A stretch of DNA of 64,000 nt from Streptomyces sp. NRRL S-350 (GTDB lineage: Bacteria > Actinomycetota > Actinomycetes > Streptomycetales > Streptomycetaceae): the NCBI RefSeq assembly GCF_000719705.1, contig NZ_JOHO01000021.1, positions 62,001 through 126,000 of the forward strand, given 5' to 3'. A program made the position numbers and the translations under genes. This document shows positions 56,607-64,000 of the stretch, piece by piece (the first letter of the stretch is position 1; each line of letters starts with the position of its first letter). The notes beneath the pieces were generated by a model. It searched no databases. It was not told the DNA's origin and saw nothing but the letters and a program-made list of their open reading frames with translations.

Positions 56607-58412
56607 GTGCAGACCGGCTCCATCGACCTCGCCGCGCTGCCCACCTTCACCCCGGACCAGTGGGAGGGCGGGACGCACGAACTCCGGCTGCACGGCACCC
56701 GGATCACGGTGCAGGCCGCGCCGGGCGCCGTCGAGGCGGCCGCCGAGGACACCGACACCGCCTCCCTCACCGCCACGGCCGGCGCCACCGAGGTGACCAT
56801 CCGCCTGGACGTCCCGCTCGGCGACGCCGCCGGCTTCTGGCACCCGAACGCCGGCTGGGAGCGCACCCTGCCGGCCGACTGGTCGCCCTGGCGCTCCGTC
56901 TCCCTGGTGGACTCCGCTCCGGCCGGCTGCCTCTTCGACACCACCGGGCGCTCCGTGCTCGCCTTCGCCGCCGACCGCGTCGTCCGGCAGACCGCCGTGC
57001 GCTTCGGCGTCTCGGAGGAGCACAAGCGCTTCGGCGTCTGGCTGCGCTTCCCGCTCGCCGCCGGCGAGTCCTGCCGGGTACGGTTCGCCGCGCCCGGGAC
57101 CACCCTGGCTGCCGCCCTGCGGGAGCTGCGGGACTGGTTCGGCGCCCTGCCCGGGGGCGCGCCCCTGCCCACGCCCGACTTCGGCCGGACCCCGGTCTAC
57201 TCGACGTGGTACGCCTTCGCCCAGGACGTGACCGCCGCCGGGGTCGAGCGCGAGGCCGCGGTCGCGGCCGAACTTGGCTGCGGGCAGCTCTTCCTCGACG
57301 ACGGCTGGCAGCGGCACGGTGACGGGCGCGGCTACGCGGGCTGCGGCGACTGGACGGCCGACCCCGGCAAGTTCCCCGACCTGCGCGCCCACGTCGAGAC
57401 CGTCCGCGCGCTGGGCCTGCGCTACACCGCGTGGATCGCCCCGCTGCTCCTCGGCGAGCGCTCCGCGGCCCACCGCGACTGGGCCCGGTTCGCCCCGCAC
57501 CACGTCCACCGCCTCGACTGCCGGATCCTCGACCCGCGCCACGCCGAGGTCCGCGACCACGTGGTCGGCCTCTGCCGGGGCGTGGTGGCGGAGTACGGCC
57601 TGGACGGACTGAAGATCGACTTCCTGGACGAGGCCACCGCCTACGCCCTGGCCCCCGCCCCCGACCAGGCCGGCCCCGGCTACGTCACGGACGTCGGCGA
57701 GGCGATGGCCCTGCTGCTGACCCGGCTGCGCGAGGAACTGCGCGGGCTGCGCGGCGACGACTTCGTGATCGAGCTGCGCCAGCGCTACACCGGCCCCGCC
57801 ATGACGGCGTACGGCAACCTCCTGCGGGCGATCGACTGCCCGGCCGACGCGGTGGCCAACCGGGTCCGCACCCTGGACATCGCCATGCTCGCCCCCGGCG
57901 GCGCCGTCCACTCCGACATGCTGATGTGGGACCCGGACGGCGCGCCGGAGGTACTCGCCCGCCAGATCCACGGCGCGCTCCACTCGGTGCCGCAGATCTC
58001 CGCCCGCCTCACCGAACTCTCCGACGCCCACCGCCGGGCACTGGCGTTCTGGCTCTCCACCTGGCGGCGGCTCAGCCCCGCCCTGACCGGTGGCCACTAC
58101 GAGCCGGGCCGGCCCGACGAGCTGTACCCGCAGGTCACCGCCCGGCACGCCGACCAGCACGTGGTCACCGCCTACGCCGACCGCCCGGTCACCCTGCCCG
58201 CGGAACCCTGGCACGCGCTCACGCTGGTCAACGCCTCGACCGCGCGGCGCCTGCTGCTGGACGTGCGCGGGGCCGCTCGTCACGTCCGGATCGAGCCGTA
58301 CGACGCGGCGGGCCGGCCGCAGCCCGAGCTCCTGATCGACCTCCCCGAGGGCCTGCACTCCGTCGCCGTCCCGACCGGCGGTCTCTGCCACGTCACCGAG
58401 GTTGCCGGATGA
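56607..58412 (+). CDS. GH36-type alpha-galactosidase
   Basis: This is a 601-residue cytoplasmic glycosidase (no signal peptide). An N-terminal beta supersandwich spans about 1-190. The (beta/alpha)8 barrel begins near PVYSTWYAFAQDVT; LFLDDGWQRHGDG and LKIDFLDEA follow, with Asp338 as the expected nucleophile, and RAIDCPAD carries the acid/base region. The C-terminal beta domain ends in GLCHVTEVAG. GH36 enzymes release alpha-linked galactose, and a few act on other alpha-D-glycosides. I chose GTG 56607 because GAGAGG lies six bases before it. A GTG at 56511 that overlaps the permease stop is also possible and would add a 32-residue Pro/Thr-rich tail. Confidence 0.92.
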   Translation: MQTGSIDLAALPTFTPDQWEGGTHELRLHGTRITVQAAPGAVEAAAEDTDTASLTATAGATEVTIRLDVPLGDAAGFWHPNAGWERTLPADWSPWRSVSLVDSAPAGCLFDTTGRSVLAFAADRVVRQTAVRFGVSEEHKRFGVWLRFPLAAGESCRVRFAAPGTTLAAALRELRDWFGALPGGAPLPTPDFGRTPVYSTWYAFAQDVTAAGVEREAAVAAELGCGQLFLDDGWQRHGDGRGYAGCGDWTADPGKFPDLRAHVETVRALGLRYTAWIAPLLLGERSAAHRDWARFAPHHVHRLDCRILDPRHAEVRDHVVGLCRGVVAEYGLDGLKIDFLDEATAYALAPAPDQAGPGYVTDVGEAMALLLTRLREELRGLRGDDFVIELRQRYTGPAMTAYGNLLRAIDCPADAVANRVRTLDIAMLAPGGAVHSDMLMWDPDGAPEVLARQIHGALHSVPQISARLTELSDAHRRALAFWLSTWRRLSPALTGGHYEPGRPDELYPQVTARHADQHVVTAYADRPVTLPAEPWHALTLVNASTARRLLLDVRGAARHVRIEPYDAAGRPQPELLIDLPEGLHSVAVPTGGLCHVTEVAG

Positions 58413-58444
58413 CATAGTTACGGCCGACCGGGGACAACGATCAA

Positions 58445-58454
58445 CCCAATTGGG
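58445..58454. promoter_or_regulatory. Palindrome before the LacI gene
   Basis: CCCAATTGGG is a perfect 10-bp palindrome, 11 bp upstream of the LacI GTG start. It may be an autoregulatory site or simply overlap the leader. Confidence 0.5.
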
Positions 58455-58465
58455 GGCAGGTAGTA

Positions 58466-59485
58466 GTGGAACAGGAAAAGGTCGGGATCACCGAGGTCGC
58501 CCAGCGGGCCGGAGTCAGCGTGGCCACGGTGAGCCGGGTGCTCAACCGCAAGGCCGGGGTCTCGCAGAAGACCCGGCAGGTGGTCGAGCGGGCCATGGCG
58601 GAACTCGGCTACGAGCGGGGCACCGCCACCGGCGGCATCGTCGGGGTCATCACCCCGGGGCTGTCGATCCCGATCTTCGGCGTGCTGGCCGAGCGGATCG
58701 GCCTCGCGCTGGCGCCGCACGGCCTGCGCGCCGTCGTCTGCCCTGCGCTGCCGGGCGGCGTGCAGGAACGCGACTTCCTCAAGTCGCTGCTCGACCTGGG
58801 CGCGAGCGGCATCGTCTTCTGTTCCGCCAGCAACACCCTGGAGAACTTCGACCCCGAGGTGCTCCAGCTCCTGGAGAACCGTCCCGTCCCCTACGTCTGC
58901 ATCAACGGCCGCTTCGAGGACAGCCCCTCGGTCGCCTTCTCCACCGATGACGCCTACGCCGCGGAACTGTCGGTGCGTCACCTGCACGGGCTCGGCCACC
59001 GCCGGATCGGGATGGCCGCCGGTCCGGTCGGAAACCGCCCCGCCGACCGGAGGGTCGCCGGATTCCGGGCCGCGACGGCGGCGCTCGGCCTCGATGAGGA
59101 CGAGCAGCCGGTGGTCCACCAGACCTACTCGGTCGAAGGCGGCCAGTTCGCCGCCGAGCAGTTGCTGGCCCAGGGCGTCACCGCGGTGATCGCCGCGAGC
59201 GACCAGATGGCGCTCGGTGCGATCCGCGCGATCCGCCGCCAGGGCCTCTCCGTCCCCGAGGACGTCTCCGTGATCGGCTACGACGACGGCCCGCTCATGG
59301 AGTTCACCGACCCGCCGCTGACCACGGTGCGCCAGCCCGTGGACCGGCTGGCGGCCGAGGTCGCGCGCGGCCTGGTCGGTCTGCTGTCCGGGCACCAGGT
59401 CCCGGTCGGCGAACTGATGTTCCAACCCGAAGTCGTCGTGCGCGGCACGACCGCCCCCCACCACCCCCGACGGCCGCCCGCCTGA
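58466..59485 (+). CDS. LacI-family transcriptional regulator of the sugar cluster
   Basis: This 339-residue repressor has its HTH at residues 7-31 (GITEVAQRAGVSVATVSRVLNRKAG) and the hinge helix SQKTRQVVERAMAELGY, then a periplasmic-binding-like sensor domain (GIVGVITPGLSIPIFGVLAERIG; later VIGYDDGPLMEFTDPPLTTVRQP). It should bind palindromic operators near the sugar genes and leave on binding a sugar. Start GTG 58466 has GGCAGG upstream. It is in the same direction as GH36, 53 bp after it, and may be read from the operon promoter or its own. Probable targets are the sites at 53188-53220 and 62166-62179. Confidence 0.93.
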   Translation: MEQEKVGITEVAQRAGVSVATVSRVLNRKAGVSQKTRQVVERAMAELGYERGTATGGIVGVITPGLSIPIFGVLAERIGLALAPHGLRAVVCPALPGGVQERDFLKSLLDLGASGIVFCSASNTLENFDPEVLQLLENRPVPYVCINGRFEDSPSVAFSTDDAYAAELSVRHLHGLGHRRIGMAAGPVGNRPADRRVAGFRAATAALGLDEDEQPVVHQTYSVEGGQFAAEQLLAQGVTAVIAASDQMALGAIRAIRRQGLSVPEDVSVIGYDDGPLMEFTDPPLTTVRQPVDRLAAEVARGLVGLLSGHQVPVGELMFQPEVVVRGTTAPHHPRRPPA

Positions 59486-59529
59486 GGCCGCCGGGGGCGC
59501 ACCTTCCCACAACGATGTCGGAGGATACG

Positions 59530-61950
59530 TTGCCCCACCCCGCACCCCGTCGCGCCCGGCTGCGCGCCCACGCCCACGTGGGCCTGGTCTCCGTCGCCGC
59601 GAGCGCCCTCAACCTGCTGCCCGCCGGGGCGGCCCACGCCGCCGGCGATCCGGTGGTCCCCGGAAGCGCCTACACCATCTCCTCCGGGGCCACCGGCCAG
59701 TGCCTGGGCGGCAGATGGGCGGCCACCGCCGACCTGACCCCGGTCGTCCAGCAGCCCTGCCAGGGGCTCCTGGGCCAGCGCTGGCGCCTCACCCCGAACG
59801 GTCGCGGCGGCTACACCGTCTCCGACCGCTCCGCCCCCAACTCCTGCCTCAACGTCCAGGGCGGCTCCACCGCCCCCGGCGCCGCACTCATCGAGTACGC
59901 CTGCAACGGCTCCCCGAACGAACAGTTCACGCTGGAGGCCACCGCGAACGGCGCCACCCTCATCCACCCGCAGAACAGCGCGCTCTGCCTGGACCTGCCG
60001 TACAGCGCCCCCACCCCGAACGTCCAGATCCAGCAGTACACCTGCCACGGCGGCGCCAACCAGCAGTGGCTGCTGACCCGCGCCGACCCGCTGCTCTTCG
60101 CCAACCCGGGCTTCGAACAGGGCACCACGGGCTGGACGTTCACCGCGCACGCCGGCACCGCCGGGAACAACGCGCACCGGGGAGCCGGCCTCGCCTACCT
60201 GGACGCGGGCAGCGGCTACCGGATCAGCCAGAGCACCACCGCGCCACAGGCCGGCAGCTACGACATCGGCGCCTGGATCGCCACCGGCGCGGCCGGCGGC
60301 ACCCTGACCGTGCAGGTCAACGAGGTCGCCGTGGGAACCGTGACGCTACCCGCGCAGGCCGTCTACGCCCAGTACACCGTGCCGGGCGTACGGGTGGCCG
60401 CCGGAGACACCGTCACCGTGTCGGTGGGCTCCGCGCCCGGAGGATGGGTCAACGTCGACGACGTCACTGTCGCGCCCTCCGCCCCCAACAACCCGCGGAT
60501 CAGCTCCTCCAACGCGACCGTCACCGCCCTCTTCGACTGGGCCCGGGCCAAGGCCGAATCCTTCGCCGCCCAGCCCGGTGCCACCGGCCCGCTCAACGCC
60601 GACGAGCGCACCAGCGGGGGCAGCGGACAGGACACGTACGCCACCACCTACTGGGCGGGCTACCCGTACCGCTCGGCCTTCTACTCCCGGGACTTCGCCC
60701 ACCAGGTGGTCGGCGCCCACCTGCTCGGCCTCGACGCGGCCAACAAGACCATGCTCCGCTCCTTCGCGTCCTCCGCGGCCGGCGCCCCGGACCACATGCC
60801 GTACTGGGCGGTCAACTTCGACGCGAAGACCCCGCTGTCGATCGACTACCGCAGCCCGACCTCATTCGTCCGCGAACTCCCCGCCGCGTTCGAGCTCGCC
60901 CAGAAGATCAACGAGGCCTACGGCTGGACCGGCGACACCGACTACCTCGACGACCCGGCGCTGTCCGGATTCGTCGCCGGGACCGTCGGACCCTACGTCA
61001 CCGGGCACACCGGCCCGATCGACAACGGTGGCGTCCCGGTCGCCCAGGCCACCAGCGGCGACATCTTCCAGGGCGTCGCCAGCTACAACGAGAACGGCGC
61101 CACGCTCGCCGAATCCGGCGACGCCGTGGCCTCGCAGTACCAGGCCTACCTGGCCGCCGCCGCGCTGGCGACGGCCAAGGGGAACACCGACGCCGCCGCC
61201 GCGCTCCAGGCCAAGGCGACCACCCTGAAGACCTACTTCAACACCAAGTGGAGCGTGGACCCGGCCGACCCGGCGCACGTCGTCCGCGCCTACGACGTCA
61301 ACGGCACCGCGTACAGCGACTGGGGCAAGGAGAACTCCTGGTTCATACCGCTGAAGGGCATCATGGACCCGGGACAGCGGCAGAACGACTACCTCGCCTG
61401 GATCGACGCCCAGGCCTCCGGAGCGGGCGCACCCGAGAACCTGGAAGCCGCCACCTACCTGCCGGACGTGTTCTTCGCCCACAACCAGGGCGCGACCGGC
61501 TGGAAGTGGATGCAGTACGTCCACGACCGCGTCGGCGCGCTGCACAGCACCGGGCGCTTCCTCAACGGCGACTACCCCGAGATCGCCTGCACCCTGCTCG
61601 GCCAGACCGTCCAGGGCCTGCTGGGCGTCCAGCCGGACGCCGCCGGGCACGCCCTGAGCACCACCTCCCGCCTGCCCTCGGACATCGGCTGGCTGCAGCT
61701 CACCTCCATTCCGGTCGGCAGCGGCACCGTGACCCTGCGGCACGACGGGGTCACCAAGTCCACCCTGACCAACACCTCCGGCACCGGCAGCCTCACCTGG
61801 ACGGCCCGGTTCGCCGGCACCCACAGCGGCATCACCGTCGACGGGACGGCGCAGCCGACCCGCACCGTCACGCTCGACGGCGTCACCTACACCTACGCCA
61901 CCGTCACCGTCCCAGCCCGCCGGACCTCGGTCGTCGAGGTCACCGGCTGA
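59530..61950 (+). CDS. Secreted multidomain glycosidase: ricin-type lectin, CBM, six-hairpin catalytic domain
   Basis: This is an about 806-residue secreted enzyme. A signal peptide (VSVAASALNLLPAGAAHA) is followed by a ricin-type beta-trefoil (CBM13) at roughly 40-185 with QxW motifs (QQPCQGLLGQRW, NEQF, NQQW). A jelly-roll CBM6/35-like domain lies at about 195-320, and a helical (alpha/alpha)6 six-hairpin domain at about 330-690 (YWAGYPYRSAFYSRDFAHQV, SYNENGATLAESGDAV, NSWFIPLKGIMD). Its closest kinship is with amylo-alpha-1,6-glucosidase-like and related six-hairpin glycosidases; the exact bond is unknown. A beta domain closes it. I prefer TTG 59530, since GGAGG lies five bases before it; ATG 59515 is the alternative. 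Confidence 0.85.
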   Translation: MPHPAPRRARLRAHAHVGLVSVAASALNLLPAGAAHAAGDPVVPGSAYTISSGATGQCLGGRWAATADLTPVVQQPCQGLLGQRWRLTPNGRGGYTVSDRSAPNSCLNVQGGSTAPGAALIEYACNGSPNEQFTLEATANGATLIHPQNSALCLDLPYSAPTPNVQIQQYTCHGGANQQWLLTRADPLLFANPGFEQGTTGWTFTAHAGTAGNNAHRGAGLAYLDAGSGYRISQSTTAPQAGSYDIGAWIATGAAGGTLTVQVNEVAVGTVTLPAQAVYAQYTVPGVRVAAGDTVTVSVGSAPGGWVNVDDVTVAPSAPNNPRISSSNATVTALFDWARAKAESFAAQPGATGPLNADERTSGGSGQDTYATTYWAGYPYRSAFYSRDFAHQVVGAHLLGLDAANKTMLRSFASSAAGAPDHMPYWAVNFDAKTPLSIDYRSPTSFVRELPAAFELAQKINEAYGWTGDTDYLDDPALSGFVAGTVGPYVTGHTGPIDNGGVPVAQATSGDIFQGVASYNENGATLAESGDAVASQYQAYLAAAALATAKGNTDAAAALQAKATTLKTYFNTKWSVDPADPAHVVRAYDVNGTAYSDWGKENSWFIPLKGIMDPGQRQNDYLAWIDAQASGAGAPENLEAATYLPDVFFAHNQGATGWKWMQYVHDRVGALHSTGRFLNGDYPEIACTLLGQTVQGLLGVQPDAAGHALSTTSRLPSDIGWLQLTSIPVGSGTVTLRHDGVTKSTLTNTSGTGSLTWTARFAGTHSGITVDGTAQPTRTVTLDGVTYTYATVTVPARRTSVVEVTG

Positions 61951-62008
61951 CCGACCCCCGGCCGGCGGCGCGGCACTTCCCCCCACGGTCCGCGCCCCGG
62001 CCGGGCAC

Positions 62009-62044
62009 ACGCCCGGCGGCAGTCGAGACACTGCCGCCGGGCGT
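62009..62044 (+). terminator. Strong terminator after the multidomain glycosidase
   Basis: ACGCCCGGCGGCAGT (62009-62023) pairs perfectly with 62030-62044 over CGAGAC, a 15-bp stem. It lies 58 bases past the stop, so the GH43 gene downstream needs its own promoter. Confidence 0.9.
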
Positions 62045-62165
62045 CCTCCCGGGCGGGTTCCCGGAAGCCGGGGGAGGGGAGGGCTCACGCCGCACTGGCG
62101 AACGGTCGACAGCGACGTCAGGTCACGATTGGGCAACGGCGTGCCAGCTCTCTTGTCCGCCGGAT

Positions 62166-62179
62166 TGTTAGCGTTAACA
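62166..62179. promoter_or_regulatory. LacI-type operator before the GH43 gene
   Basis: TGTTAGCGTTAACA carries the perfect arms TGTTA/TAACA with a GCGT centre. This is the common shape of LacI-family operators in streptomycetes. It sits 57 bp before the GH43 start. Confidence 0.75.
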
Positions 62180-62236
62180 CTCTCCCGACGGCGACCGAGC
62201 CGTTCCTCTCGCGCCCGCACGCCCATGGAGTCACAG

Positions 62237-63640
62237 ATGAGCACAGCCCCCCACCCGGCGCAGCCGTCACGCCGCACGCTTCTCGGCCTGGCCGCCGCCA
62301 CTCCCCTGGCGATGACCGGGATACTGAGCTTCGGCGCAGGCACCGCCCACGCGGCCGACTCGGCGTACGTGATGTGCTACTTCACCGAGTCGAACGACCT
62401 CGGCGCGGGCACCGACTACGGCCTCCACCTCGCGGTCAGCCGCGACGCGCTGGAGTGGACGCCGCTGAACCAGAACAACCCCGTCGTCACCCCCACCGAG
62501 GGCGCCACGGGCCTGCGCGACCCGTTCATCCTGCGCAAGCAGGACGGCACGTTCGTGGTGCTCGCCACCGACCTCAAGGGCACCGACTGGACGTACAACA
62601 GCCAGTACATCCACGTCTGGTACTCGACCGACCTGCGCACCTTCACCGGCTACCACCGGCTGAAGCTGCATGACATGGTCACCCACAGCTGGGCGCCGGA
62701 GGCCTTCTGGGACGCGGGCCGAGGCCAGTACGCGATCATCTACTCGTCGGTCAACTCCAGCCGCCACAACGTGATCATGGTCAACTACACCACCGACTTC
62801 GTCACGGTCTCGGCGCCGCAGGTCTTCTTCGACCCCGGGTACGACGCGATCGACGGCGACATGACGGTGGGCGTGAACGGCGTCAACTACCTCTACTTCA
62901 AGAACAACAGGAACGGGACACTGCTGGGCGCCCGCTCCACCTCGCTCGCCCCGGGCAGCTTCACGCCCTTCACCCCGGCCGTCTCACACGGCGGCACCGA
63001 GGCCCCGACCGTCGTCAAATCCCTCACCTCCGGCACCTACTGGATGTGGGGCGACACCTACACGCCCAACGGCGTCTTCTACGCCTGGCAGACCACCGAC
63101 CTGGCGGCCGGCACCTGGACCCCGCTCGACCAGAAGACCTACACCCAGCCGCTCAACTCCAAGCACTGCGGCATCACGACCATCACCACCGCCGAGTACG
63201 ACAACCTGCTCGCCAAGTGGGGCGCCCCGGACTGGAACCGGCTCAAGTCGTACAACTTCCCGGACCGTTACGTCCGCCATGCCGACAACGTCGGCCGCAT
63301 CGACCCGTACCCGTTCAACCCGTACACCGACTCCCTGTGGAAGCTGGTGCCGGGCCTCGCCGACAGCTCCGCCGTGTCCTTCCAGTCCGTCAACGACCCC
63401 ACCCGCTACCTGCGGCACTACGACTACCAGCTGCGACTCGACGCCAACGACGGAACCTCGACCTTCGCGGCGGACGCGACCTTCCACCGCACGGCCGGCC
63501 TGGCGGACTCGACCTGGACCTCCTTCCGCTCGCACAACTTCCCGACCCGGTACCTGCGGCACTCCAACTACGTTCTGCGCATCGACCCGATCTCGACGGC
63601 CACCGAACGGCAGGACGCGACCTTCCGCGTCGGCTACTGA
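62237..63640 (+). CDS. Secreted GH43-type enzyme with AbfB (CBM42) domain
   Basis: This is a 467-residue exported enzyme. A Tat signal with SRRTLLGLAAA at 11-21 and a cleavage site near AHAADS is followed by a five-bladed propeller of GH43 type, about 42-335 (YVMCYFTESNDLGAGTDYGL, GLRDPFILRKQDGTFVVLAT and HSWAPEAFWDAGRGQYAIIY, where conserved acidic residues of the active site sit). Residues 345-467 are an AbfB arabinose-binding trefoil with repeats NFPDRYVRHADNVGRID, DPTRYLRHYDYQLRLDA and NFPTRYLRHSNYVLRID. It should release arabinofuranosyl groups from plant arabinan or arabinoxylan. GGAG precedes ATG 62237, and a LacI-type operator lies upstream. Confidence 0.92.
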   Translation: MSTAPHPAQPSRRTLLGLAAATPLAMTGILSFGAGTAHAADSAYVMCYFTESNDLGAGTDYGLHLAVSRDALEWTPLNQNNPVVTPTEGATGLRDPFILRKQDGTFVVLATDLKGTDWTYNSQYIHVWYSTDLRTFTGYHRLKLHDMVTHSWAPEAFWDAGRGQYAIIYSSVNSSRHNVIMVNYTTDFVTVSAPQVFFDPGYDAIDGDMTVGVNGVNYLYFKNNRNGTLLGARSTSLAPGSFTPFTPAVSHGGTEAPTVVKSLTSGTYWMWGDTYTPNGVFYAWQTTDLAAGTWTPLDQKTYTQPLNSKHCGITTITTAEYDNLLAKWGAPDWNRLKSYNFPDRYVRHADNVGRIDPYPFNPYTDSLWKLVPGLADSSAVSFQSVNDPTRYLRHYDYQLRLDANDGTSTFAADATFHRTAGLADSTWTSFRSHNFPTRYLRHSNYVLRIDPISTATERQDATFRVGY

Positions 63641-63849
63641 CCGGCGCTCCCGGCTCCGTCCGGCCAACGGCCCCGTGCCGCTCGGCCGCGACAGACCTCG
63701 AAGCCGCAGCGGGCAGGCAGCCGGGCGAGGGGCAGGACCACAGCTGGGCTCCCAGCCGATCCCGCCGTTGGCTGGAGACCCGGTTCGCCGACGGCGACTA
63801 CGTCGAGGCCGACCACGACTGCGCCACCGACCTGTAGCACGACCGCCCA
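63641..63849. other. Downstream spacer with possible gene tail
   Basis: A forward frame ending at TAG 63838 reads RWLETRFADGDYVEADHDCA, which looks protein-like, but no start is visible after the GH43 stop. It may be the tail of a lost gene. I cannot name it. Confidence 0.3.
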
Positions 63850-63873
63850 GGGGCGGCCCGCACGGGCCGCCCC
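63850..63873 (+). terminator. Terminator near the window end
   Basis: GGGGCGGCCC (63850-63859) pairs perfectly with GGGCCGCCCC (63864-63873) over GCAC. It probably ends transcripts from the GH43 side. The last 127 bases (63874-64000) show no supportable feature. Confidence 0.8.
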
Positions 63874-64000
63874 GTCCCGCTCAGGCCAGGGCGGCCCGAG
63901 CGGCCACCGCACACCACCGGCGAACTGGCCCAGGCCTGGGACCCGGGGGGCCTGGCACCCCGGAGCTCTCCGGGCACCTCGCGGTGCTATGCCGCACCGG

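Noticed and set aside
1..64000. tRNA, rRNA or riboswitch genes
   Set aside because: I looked for cloverleaf-like and conserved RNA segments and saw none I could defend; structure-profile searches were not possible here.

Overview
The window is high-GC DNA whose codon use, class E sortase-type anchor (LAxTG), F420-type oxidoreductase, Tat lipoproteins and many TetR/MarR/LacI regulators all point to an actinomycete of the Streptomyces/Kitasatospora group. No rRNA, tRNA, CRISPR array, replication origin or intact mobile element was seen. The mixture of catabolic, stress and regulatory genes with many decayed genes looks like accessory, chromosome-arm-type DNA.

Layout. 0.4-9.6 kb: a hydrolase/MarR divergent pair, a nitrilase-fold amidohydrolase, a lipoprotein, a TetR/MMPL divergent pair with two matching palindromic operators, a class V aminotransferase with a repeat-rich N-terminus, and a DUF1206 membrane protein. 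9.8-14.3 kb: a VOC protein, a sortase-anchored surface protein and a metzincin-type metalloprotease. 14.3-18.5 kb: a LodB-like flavoprotein and a 1008-residue protein joining a catalase-like heme domain to a LodA-like (CTQ quinoprotein) oxidase domain; with the metalloprotease these form a likely three-gene operon. 18.9-20.8 kb: an epoxide-hydrolase-like enzyme, and an ECF sigma factor coupled to a small SRPBCC-like protein.

21.1-25.6 kb: a compact locus that looks like a peptide natural-product or signalling system. It has a 31-codon peptide gene with a strong ribosome binding site, a 17-bp perfect hairpin, a membrane zinc protease with a PqqD/RRE-like N-terminus, a TPR protein with a degenerate ATPase-like front, and an overlapping flavin reductase. 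I could not match this set to a described class, and it is the best candidate for a new system here.

25.8-53 kb: a patchwork of small enzymes, lipoproteins and divergent regulator/target pairs (TetR/MFS, TetR/quinone reductase, GntR-TetR hybrid/FAD monooxygenase, MmyB-type regulator/SDR). Decayed genes are interspersed: methyltransferase, IS630 transposase, NB-ARC-type ATPase, replication-relaxation protein, adenylate kinase, AAA ATPase and IS30 transposase. A 55-bp dispersed repeat occurs twice in this section.

53.1-63.7 kb: a carbohydrate-use cluster. A binding protein and two ABC permeases run directly into a GH36 alpha-galactosidase-like enzyme. They are followed by a LacI regulator, a secreted lectin/CBM/six-hairpin glycosidase and a secreted GH43-AbfB arabinofuranosidase-type enzyme. 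No ABC ATPase is present, as is usual for actinomycete sugar importers that share a common MsiK-type ATPase. Extracellular enzymes would trim arabinose/galactose-containing polysaccharide and the importer would bring in oligosaccharides for the cytoplasmic GH36 enzyme, under LacI control.
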